This document shows positions 5,493 through 12,490 of a stretch of 14,276 nt of DNA, piece by piece (within the stretch, counting starts at the first letter, position 1; every line of letters starts with the position of its first letter). Made by a program: the position numbers and the translations under genes. The notes under the pieces were generated by a model, which worked only from the letters and a program-made list of their open reading frames with translations, made no database searches and was not told the DNA's origin. Source of the stretch: Methanothrix sp. (GTDB lineage: Archaea > Halobacteriota > Methanosarcinia > Methanotrichales > Methanotrichaceae). The DNA is taken from NCBI GenBank assembly GCA_028688535.1, contig JAQTXY010000013.1:1-14276 (forward strand). Direction: 5' to 3'.

Positions 5493-5742
5493 TGTTTTTT
5501 ATTGAAAAATCATAGATTTATAGAGCTATTTTAGTTAGAGAATTTTACATATAATATGCGTTGCTTATAATATGGCGGCAATCGCAGATGTCGAAATATC
5601 GCAATAATTGCGCCTGAGGAGACTATTCGTAGGAATAAAATTTTACAAAAAAAAGATATAAAAAGTTAAATCGAACATGGGCTAGCGGAATAAATTAAGC
5701 TGCAATATTGAAACTAGATACGGAGATGATGCAATTTCTGCA
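5493..5742. other. AT-rich intergenic stretch upstream of A1-B1
   Basis: With the promoter region, about 310 bases separate A1 from B2 without a credible gene. It includes a 13-base palindrome, CGCAATAATTGCG at 5600-5612, more than 100 bases upstream of the A1 TATA box, which could be an operator. A plus-strand TATA-like run (GATATAAAAAG near 5657) has no gene behind it. The right end holds the hairpin that overlaps the B2 stop. Confidence 0.4.
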
Positions 5743-5746
5743 TCAT
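5726..5746 (-). terminator. hairpin overlapping the B2 stop codon
   Basis: ATGATGCA (5726-5733) and TGCATCAT (5739-5746) form a perfect 8-bp stem with a five-base loop. The B2 TGA stop (5743-5745) lies inside the stem. It may stabilise the mRNA end or assist termination; no T run follows at once. Confidence 0.4.
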
Positions 5747-6408
5747 TTCAACTTAACACCAACTTCAGGCGGACAGACGATGATCTGCACCGGCTCGATG
5801 ATAATATTGGAAGTGGCCAGCGCACTTCCTCCTTGCATGGTATTAATAGCGCTGACAGAGATATCGTGAACATCTATACTCAAATAATTTCCAGCATTAT
5901 GCATCTTGCTATTATCAGGCCCTCGGCCAACAATGTCATCTTCTTGCCAAACTTGATTTGGCGATTTATCTGTAAATTCATCATTCTCTATGCCGCTCAC
6001 GCTTATTTCTTGAGAGTTCACAGGTCCCTCATAGTTTGCATTCTTCTCCTGAGAATCCTTATAGGTCAAATCTCTCTGCATTAGGGAGTTCATTGCAGAA
6101 AGATCTTGTACATTTGCGGTTGGATTGATGCTATTCATCACGATTTCTTCTTTTTTAAGGGATCTCGATGTAGAACCGGGCAGATTGGGATACACGTGCA
6201 GATCTTCCTGTCTGGACCAGGGAAAATTGATGGTCTCTGCACCGACTTTAAGCATGCCTAACTCAGGACGGTTTTGCTGTTGGTCTATGAGTTTGTTGAG
6301 CTGTTCCTGGCTGCTTGGCTGCTGCAAAGCTGTGGTAGGTGTAAAGATGATGTAAATAAATAGGATTCCCACCAGCATCGGGCTAGTGGGGTTGGTTGGT
6401 GTCTTCAT
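5743..6408 (-). CDS. exported protein B2 of the duplicated two-gene unit
   Basis: This 221-residue paralogue of B1 starts at an ATG with AGAGGA seven bases upstream. A signal peptide is seen (MKTPTNPTSPMLVGILFIYI, cut near TTALQQ). A Gln-rich segment follows (QEQLNKLIDQQQ), then a polar middle with QDLSAMNSLMQRDLTYKDSQ. The same mid segment occurs in B1 as ELTAMNTARERDIIY. The C-terminal module at 176-209 reads LSIDVHDISVSAINTMQGGS, then ALATSNIIIEPVQI, with VCPPEV after it. It is 28 bases downstream of A2 and probably in one operon. The family is not known to me. The conserved C-terminus against a drifting middle suggests that the module is the working part. Confidence 0.85.
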   Translation of the reverse strand: MKTPTNPTSPMLVGILFIYIIFTPTTALQQPSSQEQLNKLIDQQQNRPELGMLKVGAETINFPWSRQEDLHVYPNLPGSTSRSLKKEEIVMNSINPTANVQDLSAMNSLMQRDLTYKDSQEKNANYEGPVNSQEISVSGIENDEFTDKSPNQVWQEDDIVGRGPDNSKMHNAGNYLSIDVHDISVSAINTMQGGSALATSNIIIEPVQIIVCPPEVGVKLK

Positions 6409-6436
6409 TTCGGTCCTCTTAAATCGCAGACAAGAG

Positions 6437-6847
6437 CTACTGCTGATTGGCTACGATCTTAACATTGTTGGTGGCTTCTGCGAATCCGAAAGCCATAGCC
6501 TCCCTATTTCCCACACTGATCTGATCTATATTGACCTTGGTGCAGTCTTCACATACTCCGGAATCCTGATTCTTCTTGATCTCCAGGTTGTTGGTGGCAC
6601 TGGCAATCGGGGTCTTCTGCCAAATATTGCCAAATGCCAATGCCTTATCATTTCCTACATCCAGAGTATCTATATTGGTGTTCTGAAGACTGGGGAACCT
6701 AATAAGGGATCCATCTGTCTCAAAAATCCCTGTTCCGAGAATATCCACACCGCCGCTTCCAGCTAAGCCATATTCGTCCTGCGCCATAGCAGGAAGGGAT
6801 AATATGGCTATAGCCAATGCCAATACAACTCCTATTTTTTTGATAAT
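6437..6847 (-). CDS. exported two-repeat protein A2, probable non-AUG start
   Basis: From ATT 6847 the product has 136 residues. The signal peptide reads MIKKIGVVLALAIAILS and ends PAMA before QDEYG. GSGGVDILGTGIFET follows and matches A1. Repeat 1 (61-94) ends ATNNLEIKKNQD and repeat 2 (108-136) ends ATNNVKIVANQQ. They are shorter than in A1 because the middle of each has lost 6-14 residues. A CxxC pair (C99, C102) lies between them. The only near-standard starts are a TTG at 6823 and the next TTG, which would remove the lysines and lack a ribosome binding site. GGGGTGAG lies directly before ATT-ATC, as in A1. It is probably a surface protein that acts together with B2, but the function is unknown. 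Confidence 0.78.
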   Translation of the reverse strand: MIKKIGVVLALAIAILSLPAMAQDEYGLAGSGGVDILGTGIFETDGSLIRFPSLQNTNIDTLDVGNDKALAFGNIWQKTPIASATNNLEIKKNQDSGVCEDCTKVNIDQISVGNREAMAFGFAEATNNVKIVANQQ

Positions 6848-6857
6848 CTCACCCCAT
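6842..6857 (-). promoter_or_regulatory. unusual translation start region of A2
   Basis: Minus strand ATGGGGTGAGATTATC, identical to that of A1 over the first 15 bases. The frame upstream is open for several codons (AAG AAT GTA TGG GGT GAG) but holds no ATG, GTG or TTG. A non-AUG start or recoding is therefore needed for a complete signal peptide. Confidence 0.5.
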
Positions 6858-6891
6858 ACATTCTTTAATATAGACGGATGTTGGCATTGAT

Positions 6892-6909
6892 AGTATTTAT
6901 ATTTTTTGG
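6892..6909 (-). promoter_or_regulatory. BRE and TATA box of the A2-B2 operon
   Basis: Minus strand CCAAAAAATATAAATACT, centred about 53 bases before the A2 start, nearly the same place and sequence as in A1-B1. Confidence 0.6.
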
Positions 6910-7156
6910 TAAGACATACAAACAGCGTTATGGCTTATGGCTCATAAGATCCCAAATATTGCCAAAATGTGATGGTTAGGGCTTTCTATAAATAAATAGG
7001 TTGCAGCCATTGTCTGTATTAATATGTATATTTTTTATATATAATCTATATATAATTTGCAGTAATTATACGCAGTCGTGCTACACCAATCTATTCAGAG
7101 AATTTAGAATGCTTAGTCTATTTAGAATTTGAATATTAATAAAGTATAACTATCTA
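6910..7156. other. AT-rich intergenic stretch upstream of A2-B2
   Basis: No credible gene. It holds a tandem TTATGGC repeat (6929-6942) merging into CTTATG-GCT-CATAAG (6934-6948), a 6-bp inverted repeat about 40 bases upstream of the A2 TATA box, a possible operator. Further right are ATATATAAT-type runs near 7030-7060 and a direct repeat TTTAGAAT near 7100-7128. The right end may contain the terminator of the DNA polymerase gene. Confidence 0.35.
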
Positions 7157-8728
7157 TCAATTTTCGGAGAAGATCAGCTTGCGGATCTTCATGGTTGCCA
7201 GATCGACAATTGGCACCACTGCTGATATGGGCTGGATGTTCATTTTCTTCTGAAAATCTGTCTGAGACTGCCAGGTTCCGCTATTGATCACAGCTACTCC
7301 CTTGTACCTGGCAATCCCCACGGTGTGAACGTGTCCACAATGCAGTATGGCCGGCGGCCGGGATATAACATAATGGTCTTCATGCTCGGGTGCGATAGAG
7401 ACGCGACCGCCGTAGATCGGAGCCAGGTGCCGCCGTCTCAGCATCTCGATCATGGCCTTCTCCGGTGCGGCATAAGAGATGCCGGGCAGTCGCAAGACCA
7501 GATCATCTATGCTTCGACCGTGGTAGATCAGGACCGATACCCCGCTCAAGGTCACCCAAGCAGGATTGCCCACAAAGAGTATCTCTTTTCGGAAATACCT
7601 CTGCACATCTTCGGGAAGAGCAGGCTGCGGTTCTGCCTGACGTACAATATCGTGATTACCTGGGGCAATGATCACTTGTATGTCCTTTCGTATGCCGTTG
7701 AGCCATTGTGCCGCGGCCTTATACTGGTCATATATGTCCATAATATCCAGATCGTTTTGTTGACCGGGATAGATGCCAATGCCGTCCACCAGATCTCCCG
7801 CGATCACTATGTACCGCACTTGAGACGCCAGACCGGAGGCATCGTCCGTATCTCCATTGAGCCACTGCAAGAATCTCTGCCAGGCATCGGCCATGAAGTA
7901 TTTGCTTCCTACATGCAGATCAGAGAGCAGAAGAGCAAAGCCGCTTCCATTCTCCAGAGGAGCTGTCTGGTTGGGCATATCAGGCCAGAGCAAAGATTTG
8001 ACAAAGAGCCTTCCGTTGCCATCGGAGATGCCTGTGACTCCTATGACTTCATCTGTTATAATGAGACTGGATTGCTCGAAGACCTCTGCATCCTTTTGAA
8101 TGACCGCCGTTATCATGCCGGTTGGGTCCTCCAGTTCGATTACACGATTTCCTTTGCTGGTGGTCTTGACATCCATGACCATGCCGATTAGAGACACCTC
8201 TCGACCGGTTGTGCTCTTGCCCAGGGATTCGATGGGCCGGGAGTTAAGCCTTCGTGAGAGAATCTCCCTGATTTTTGAGAATCTATCGCGAAAATAGTGC
8301 ACGAAATCATTGTAATCACCCACGCATGTCGATCGACCGGTTATGTCGCATTTCAGTTTCGCAGACGCATCCTGCAAGCACGGAAACGATGTTGGCGGCT
8401 GAAGAGATGGGGCAAGCGATGATAATTGTGGATTTGACGGAATAGATGAACGGGAAGGCAAAGATGGGGAGGACGATGCAACTCTAGCAGAGGATGTCAT
8501 TTTTGCAGCGGCTGGTTCGAGATGGCATGATACCATGGATCTCCCAATAACTGCCACAGACCTATCCGCGCTGCTGATGATGCGTGCCAGCAGATCCTCT
8601 TTGCTGCCAGGATAGCGGCAGATTATCTCCAGAGCCTCCGGCTCTAATTGATAACCTTGCTCGGCCAACCTCTGCACTATATCCTGGCCAACTCGGGGGC
8701 GGCTGCCACGCGGTGACATCTGTTGCAT
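7157..8728 (-). CDS. dp1: DNA polymerase D small subunit (DP1, 3'-5' exonuclease)
   Basis: This 523-residue protein is the proofreading subunit of the euryarchaeal replicative polymerase PolD; it pairs with the large subunit DP2, which is not in this window. Domains: a helical N-terminus (1-70), a Ser/Pro-rich flexible linker (about 78-115), an OB fold (about 175-250, REVSLIGMVMDVKTTSKGNR) and a calcineurin-like phosphoesterase domain from 265. Metal-binding motifs are all present: SDLHVGSKYF (D270, H272), AGDLVDGIG (D312), PGNHD (N358, H359), YHGRS (H403) and HCGHVHTVG (H466, H468). The ATG at 8728 has no ribosome binding site. A TATA-like element at 8752-8762 suits a leaderless mRNA starting there, while a second ATG at 8719 is the alternative. 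The start is 41 bases from that of the divergent signal peptidase gene. Confidence 0.96.
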   Translation of the reverse strand: MQQMSPRGSRPRVGQDIVQRLAEQGYQLEPEALEIICRYPGSKEDLLARIISSADRSVAVIGRSMVSCHLEPAAAKMTSSARVASSSPSLPSRSSIPSNPQLSSLAPSLQPPTSFPCLQDASAKLKCDITGRSTCVGDYNDFVHYFRDRFSKIREILSRRLNSRPIESLGKSTTGREVSLIGMVMDVKTTSKGNRVIELEDPTGMITAVIQKDAEVFEQSSLIITDEVIGVTGISDGNGRLFVKSLLWPDMPNQTAPLENGSGFALLLSDLHVGSKYFMADAWQRFLQWLNGDTDDASGLASQVRYIVIAGDLVDGIGIYPGQQNDLDIMDIYDQYKAAAQWLNGIRKDIQVIIAPGNHDIVRQAEPQPALPEDVQRYFRKEILFVGNPAWVTLSGVSVLIYHGRSIDDLVLRLPGISYAAPEKAMIEMLRRRHLAPIYGGRVSIAPEHEDHYVISRPPAILHCGHVHTVGIARYKGVAVINSGTWQSQTDFQKKMNIQPISAVVPIVDLATMKIRKLIFSEN

Positions 8729-8733
8729 CGAAA

Positions 8734-8762
8734 GGAGTATAAGAGCCTACCAACTGATAAAT
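8734..8762. promoter_or_regulatory. overlapping divergent promoters of dp1 and signal peptidase
   Basis: GAGTATAAGAG at 8735-8745 is placed about 30 bases before the plus-strand ATG at 8770. GATTTATCAG on the minus strand at 8753-8762 is placed about 28 bases before the dp1 ATG at 8728. Both genes would have almost no leader, and the two TATA boxes lie within 30 bases, so initiation complexes could compete. Confidence 0.4.
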
Positions 8763-8769
8763 CTGGTTG

Positions 8770-9534
8770 ATGAAGATCCTCGAGTGGTTTGACAATTTGC
8801 CTCTTCCGGGCCTGGTCAAGGATATAATTTTTGTGGTTGTGGTAGTCGGTGGCATATCCCTGCTATCTCAACTTGCATTGGGCCTCTGGACACCTATGGT
8901 TGCCGTAGAGTCGGGAAGCATGGTGCCTAACCTCAATATTGGAGATATAGTAGTAGTACAGGGGGCATCGCGCACAGATGTGATCCCCTGGGACGAGGCC
9001 GAGAAAACCGGCTATACCGCCTTCAATAATCCGGGGGATGTCATACTGTACAGGCCCTATGGCAAGGCCAGCTTGAATCTGCTGGACCAGTTCAAAATGC
9101 TTCTAGGATTTGCGCCCAGCAAAGATAAGGCCACGCCCATTATTCATCGCGCCCTGCATTATGTGAAAGCGGGTGAAGCCATGTGGGAAGGCGGTCCTGC
9201 CGCACCGTTCTCTGGCTACATCACTAAAGGAGACCACAATGAGGTGATCGACCAGATGGCAGGTCAGATCTTCGGCACAGCCAAAACATCATATATCGAG
9301 ACAAACCGGGGCGAGATTATGGATGTAGGCAGTGATGTATACCTGGATAAGAAGACAGGTCTGCTCATTTATAAGACCGAAAACGGCACTTTTGTTGGAG
9401 AAGGTATCAGCTTCCTGACGCCAGTAAAAGAGGAATGGGTAATTGGAGTGGCGAGAGCCAAGATCCCGCTGGTGGGCTACGTCAGGCTTCTGCCCAACAT
9501 AATCTTCGATGAGGTTAAAAAGCTCATAAGCTAG
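8770..9534 (+). CDS. signal peptidase I (archaeal/ER type)
   Basis: This 254-residue membrane protease removes signal peptides from exported proteins, such as the A and B proteins of this window. One membrane helix near residues 17-38 (DIIFVVVVVGGISLLSQLAL) is followed by the catalytic domain facing outward. Box B has ESGSMVPNLNIGD with the nucleophile Ser50. PIIHRAL supplies His126 in place of the bacterial Lys. TKGDHNEVID supplies the conserved Asp residues 155 and 161. The middle holds a long insert (KASLNLLDQFKMLLGF and on). The ATG at 8770 is used; the adjacent TTG at 8767 is also possible. A TATA box about 30 bases upstream indicates a near-leaderless mRNA. The stop codon overlaps that of flpA on the other strand (CTAG at 9531-9534). 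Confidence 0.93.
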   Translation: MKILEWFDNLPLPGLVKDIIFVVVVVGGISLLSQLALGLWTPMVAVESGSMVPNLNIGDIVVVQGASRTDVIPWDEAEKTGYTAFNNPGDVILYRPYGKASLNLLDQFKMLLGFAPSKDKATPIIHRALHYVKAGEAMWEGGPAAPFSGYITKGDHNEVIDQMAGQIFGTAKTSYIETNRGEIMDVGSDVYLDKKTGLLIYKTENGTFVGEGISFLTPVKEEWVIGVARAKIPLVGYVRLLPNIIFDEVKKLIS

Positions 9535-10187
9535 GATTTCCGGCCGGCAATGGCAAAATGGTCCTGGTGAAAGGGCAGAAGATCCAGGACCGGCAAAAGA
9601 TCCAAACCCTGCAGTTTTTTTGTCTCCGCTTGAAGAACTGCCTGCGGGCTCGCAGTTACATCCACCGAGCGCGTCTTTAGCATGAAGATTAGCTCACCGC
9701 CCGGCTTTAGGTAGCGAGCGCAGTTATTGGAGACAATTTCGGCTTGATTTCGCGAAGAGACATCCTGATAGACCAGGTCTACCGGCTCGATAAGAGATGC
9801 ATATTCTTCTGGCCGGGATGCATCGGCAAGGATAGGCACAATGTTATTGCGTCTCTCGCAGAGCCGGATCAGATCGCGCATGGAGCGAGGTGAGAACTCC
9901 ACTGCATAGACCAGTCCATCGCGAACGATATCACTGACGTGACTGACAGTGGTGCCTGTGGCCGCTCCCAGATAGAGGACCTTGGCATCGCGCTCTAATA
10001 ATGGCCGCGTGCTGCGACCCTTGAGCAGGAGGGCGGCGAGCTTGGAGCGGAAAGGATCCCAGAGCCGGTAGCCTTCCTGGATGCGTTCCCCATAAACGGG
10101 CACAACGTCATCAGATCTGGTTGCCAGCCTCTTTTGACCTTCCAGCTCCAAGATGAATACACCTGGTGAAATCTCAAGCGAAATCAT
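9531..10187 (-). CDS. flpA: fibrillarin-like rRNA/tRNA 2'-O-methyltransferase
   Basis: The 218-residue product is the methyltransferase of archaeal C/D box sRNPs, where it methylates riboses of rRNA and tRNA with S-adenosylmethionine, guided by sRNA together with Nop5 and L7Ae. The N-terminal domain has VPVYGERIQEGYRLWDPFRS. The SAM site follows as VLYLGAATGTTVSHVSD, then YAVEFSPRSMRDLI, ILADASRPEEY and DLVYQDVSSRNQAEI. The C-terminus has LKPGGELIFMLKTRSVD and ends FHQDHFAIAGRKS. Length is normal. Nop5, its usual operon partner, is not beside it. The gene lies nine bases after nikR and has no clear ribosome binding site, so it is probably co-transcribed with nikR. Confidence 0.95.
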   Translation of the reverse strand: MISLEISPGVFILELEGQKRLATRSDDVVPVYGERIQEGYRLWDPFRSKLAALLLKGRSTRPLLERDAKVLYLGAATGTTVSHVSDIVRDGLVYAVEFSPRSMRDLIRLCERRNNIVPILADASRPEEYASLIEPVDLVYQDVSSRNQAEIVSNNCARYLKPGGELIFMLKTRSVDVTASPQAVLQAETKKLQGLDLLPVLDLLPFHQDHFAIAGRKS

Positions 10188-10196
10188 GGAAATTGG

Positions 10197-10619
10197 TTAG
10201 AGCTCTTTGCCCATAGAGGTCGTTGTGAGTTTGACGTGCTTTACGCCCTTTAGCGACATCATCTTCTCGGCGGCCTTTCTCACATCCTGACCCTCGCCTC
10301 GCAGTACGATGACCTCCAGGCAGTTTTCGTGATCCAGATGCACATGCAAGCTGGATTGGATAATCTCTCCCGCTTCATGTTGGATCTCGGTCAGGTTGTC
10401 TACCAGCCCGCGTTGACCATGAGAGTAAACGAGAGTTATGACTCCCACTCTCTCACCTTGCACATCGCTCATCCATTCGTAATGGACGATGTAGTTTCTG
10501 ATGGCATCTCTGATACCCTCTGAGCGCGATGAATAACCGCGCTGCAAGATTATCTCATCAAACCGGGAGAGCAGCTTCTCCGGTAGCGAAACACCGATCC
10601 TCATTAGTTCCTGTTCCAT
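10197..10619 (-). CDS. nikR: NikR-type nickel-responsive regulator
   Basis: The product (140 residues from 10619) is a ribbon-helix-helix repressor fused to an ACT-like nickel-binding domain. The DNA-binding part reads [20 protein letters not shown], then [18 protein letters not shown]. The metal site shows IQHEAG, LHVHLDH and ENCLEVI, matching the His-His-His-Cys set of E. coli NikR (H76, H87, H89, C95). Nickel-bound NikR turns off nickel uptake genes. Two starts are possible. The ATG at 10619 is kept here; the ATG at 10604 has AGGA four bases upstream and would begin exactly at MRIGVSLP. No nickel transporter is visible nearby. It shares an operon with flpA and faces the 10721 gene across an intergenic region with an inverted repeat. 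Confidence 0.93.
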   Translation of the reverse strand: MEQELMRIGVSLPEKLLSRFDEIILQRGYSSRSEGIRDAIRNYIVHYEWMSDVQGERVGVITLVYSHGQRGLVDNLTEIQHEAGEIIQSSLHVHLDHENCLEVIVLRGEGQDVRKAAEKMMSLKGVKHVKLTTTSMGKEL

Positions 10620-10667
10620 ATATAATCTCAGGCAATATACCAATGTTATTTAGTAATAAACTTAATG

Positions 10668-10694
10668 GAGAAAAAGAACCATAAAGGTTTTCTC
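10668..10694. promoter_or_regulatory. inverted repeat between nikR and the 10721 gene
   Basis: GAGAAAA (10668-10674) and TTTTCTC (10688-10694) are perfect arms around a 13-base spacer. The half-site spacing of about 20 bases would suit a NikR-like tetramer or another dimeric regulator. It may control either flanking gene. Confidence 0.35.
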
Positions 10695-10720
10695 TGGGCG
10701 GTATAAGAAACTATGGTAAT

Positions 10721-11281
10721 ATGTCAGATATAGCTCTTATTGGCGAGAGGACTTTTCTCTATGAAAAGCTCTTCGCGGATTTAGGAGTAAGCTTTCAGTT
10801 TCTCTCCCCTGCCATCTTAGGCAGCCCATTTTTGCCCAAGTACAAGATGGTCATGATTCCTACCGGTTTTGCCAATCCGGATTATTCCAAGACGCTGCCG
10901 GCACTGCAGAGAATGAAATCGAATATTTCTGATTTTGTAGAGAAGGGCGGAGTGTTGACAATCTTCGGCCCGATGGTGCCCGATCACAACTACGACTGGC
11001 TTCCCCTATCTCTCCGCTATGTCTGCGAGCTATCCTCCCAGACCATTTCTCCATCGATTGATGAGTGCTCTTGCTTGCTTTGCACCAGCACACCGGAATG
11101 TGACGGATACCTGATTGCAGGAGAGGGCTTTGAGACCGTCTTGAGGGATGAAAAAGGAAGAAGCATCCTGGTTAGAGCAAATTTCGGAAAAGGGCTGATC
11201 GTGGCCACATCGGTACATGAATTTCCTGCTGCGGAATATATAATGTGGGCATTAAGTCAGGCAAGGCCTGCCAAGCTTTGA
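10721..11281 (+). CDS. glutamine-amidotransferase-like (class I GATase fold) protein, unknown role
   Basis: The 186-residue soluble protein resembles the flavodoxin-like class I GATase or ThuA/DUF4350 type: IALIGER at the start, then FLSPAILGSPFLPKYKMVMI PTGFANPDYSKT, FVEKGGVLTIFGP and a late GKGLIVATSVHEFPA. In such folds the GGxLxIFG strand-turn and the His near the end (here VHEFP) sit around the active site. There is no nucleophilic Cys in the usual GxCxG elbow, so it is probably not an active amidase. A cluster of Cys (ECSCLLCTSTPEC) in the middle could bind metal. It may be preceded by a TATA-like box near 10680-10688. The 11283 gene follows one base after its stop. Family call is moderate. 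Confidence 0.75.
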   Translation: MSDIALIGERTFLYEKLFADLGVSFQFLSPAILGSPFLPKYKMVMIPTGFANPDYSKTLPALQRMKSNISDFVEKGGVLTIFGPMVPDHNYDWLPLSLRYVCELSSQTISPSIDECSCLLCTSTPECDGYLIAGEGFETVLRDEKGRSILVRANFGKGLIVATSVHEFPAAEYIMWALSQARPAKL

Positions 11282-11282
11282 G

Positions 11283-11540
11283 GTGATAAGCATCCTGCAA
11301 GACGAAATGACTGCAAATGAGAATCTGCCCTTAAAAAAGAAGAGCAAGCTACGTGAAGAGATCGAAAGCTTGCTCGCGGAGAGGGGAATTACCTTTGAAG
11401 AGAGGATAGCGGTCATGAGCCTGGATACAAAGGAAACCCATTATTTCGATGATTATCCGCAGGCCCTGCAGTTTCTCAAAGAAAAGAAAGGGCGATGGTA
11501 TCTGACAACGCCTGGAATCAGACGAACCGCAAACCGGTGA
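11283..11540 (+). CDS. 85-residue protein of unknown function, uncertain start
   Basis: The protein is charged and soluble, with a coiled start (LKKKSKLREEIESLLAERG), then ITFEERIAVMSLDTKETHYF and DYPQALQFLKEKKGRWYLTT, ending GIRRTANR. I do not recognise a family. The GTG at 11283 begins one base after the stop of the 10721 gene and would be translated by coupling. The motif GAGGTGAT (11280-11287) at that point also looks like a ribosome binding site, with an in-frame ATC at 11292 exactly eight bases after GAGG, as the cas2 ATG is. The next ATG is at 11307. Tight linkage suggests it works with the upstream protein. Confidence 0.7.
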   Translation: MISILQDEMTANENLPLKKKSKLREEIESLLAERGITFEERIAVMSLDTKETHYFDDYPQALQFLKEKKGRWYLTTPGIRRTANR

Positions 11541-11566
11541 TGCTGCAGACGAGCAAATCAACCGGA

Positions 11567-12436
11567 TTAAATATAGTACAATGCAATCTTTGATCGTCTC
11601 AGGATCAAGACCGGTCTGGTTGCGGAATTAGCCACATCATAGGCAGTGCTCCCGATCCTTCCTTTCTTTATAGCCACAGCTCCTTGTGAACTCATGGCAA
11701 TGAGAGATACGTCCTGCATCTCGGCTTCATAGCGAATGGCCTCTACCGGATGTCCGAGCACCACCTTTGCGGTTACATTCATCCCATCCTTGCTAAGTTC
11801 TGAGGATATCTCATTGATCTTCTCTTTAGCTATGGCCACGTTGGCCTCAATCTCTTCCTGCGTCTCGCCCTTTGAGACGACATTGAGAAGCAAGAGCTCT
11901 CCTATTTCCGGCAAGCCTTTCAAGAAGGAGAGAGCGGCTTCGGCAGGTTGAGAGAAATCGGTGGGAAAGAGCACCTTGGTGAAGATTTTTTCACATTGCT
12001 CCTTTTGGTCGGTCTCCTCCAGTTTCCGATAGCGCATGATCAAAAGGTGGGTATTTCCATAACGCAGGACATTTCGTGAGGTACTTCCCAAGAGGACGCT
12101 CTCAATGAGGCTCTTTCCCCGCGCTCCCATGGCCACCAGGCTGACCTTTTCATCCTCTGCCACCTTCTGGATGGCACTGGCCACCTCTCCCTCCAGAACG
12201 GTCACGGCTCTTGCTTTGATGCTCACGCCCGGGACCATTAGGGCGCTCTTCATCTCCAAAAGTCTCTTCTCGGCAGCTTTGACCTCTGCCACCGGGTCCC
12301 AGAATCTGGTAATTGTCGGCCTTGCCACAACATTTAGGAGCAATACCTCTTTTACACCGGGAATTTGGCCGACGCACTCGATGACCCTTTGCGCATGTTT
12401 GGAAAAATCGGTCGGAATTAGGACCTTTTCGAACAT
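11567..12436 (-). CDS. universal stress protein with two UspA domains
   Basis: The 289-residue product has two UspA domains in tandem. The first begins MFEKVLIPTDFSKHAQRVIE and contains GARGKSLIESVLLGSTS, the ATP-binding G-x2-G-x9-G-S motif. The second begins FTKVLFPTDFSQPAEAALSF and has the motif SSQGAVAIKKGRIGSTA, in which the first Gly is Ser. USPs are soluble stress proteins, and those with this motif bind ATP. The start is the ATG at 12436, with GGTGG six bases before it. The longer frame upstream would add residues not seen in USPs. The C-terminus ends RPVLILRRSK and a short tail. Its promoter probably lies in the 54-base gap after RaSEA. Confidence 0.92.
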   Translation of the reverse strand: MFEKVLIPTDFSKHAQRVIECVGQIPGVKEVLLLNVVARPTITRFWDPVAEVKAAEKRLLEMKSALMVPGVSIKARAVTVLEGEVASAIQKVAEDEKVSLVAMGARGKSLIESVLLGSTSRNVLRYGNTHLLIMRYRKLEETDQKEQCEKIFTKVLFPTDFSQPAEAALSFLKGLPEIGELLLLNVVSKGETQEEIEANVAIAKEKINEISSELSKDGMNVTAKVVLGHPVEAIRYEAEMQDVSLIAMSSQGAVAIKKGRIGSTAYDVANSATRPVLILRRSKIALYYI

Positions 12437-12490
12437 CAGAGACCACCCGATGTATATATCATGCCCATAATATTTCAAATTATTGATGAA
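12437..12490 (-). promoter_or_regulatory. promoter region of the universal stress gene
   Basis: The minus strand has ATATATACATC and AATTTGAAATATTATGG before the ATG at 12436. The second element (about 12465-12480) is the better spaced for a short leader that includes GGTGG. Confidence 0.35.

Noticed and set aside
7325..8191. Long plus-strand frame of 288 codons inside dp1
   Set aside because: Antisense shadow of the well-identified DNA polymerase D subunit; no promoter or binding site, and the peptide has no familiar motifs.
12437..12478. Longer start for the universal stress protein (14 extra residues)
   Set aside because: UspA proteins begin at the MFEKVLIPTDFS strand and GGTGG precedes the ATG at 12436; the extra part covers the promoter.
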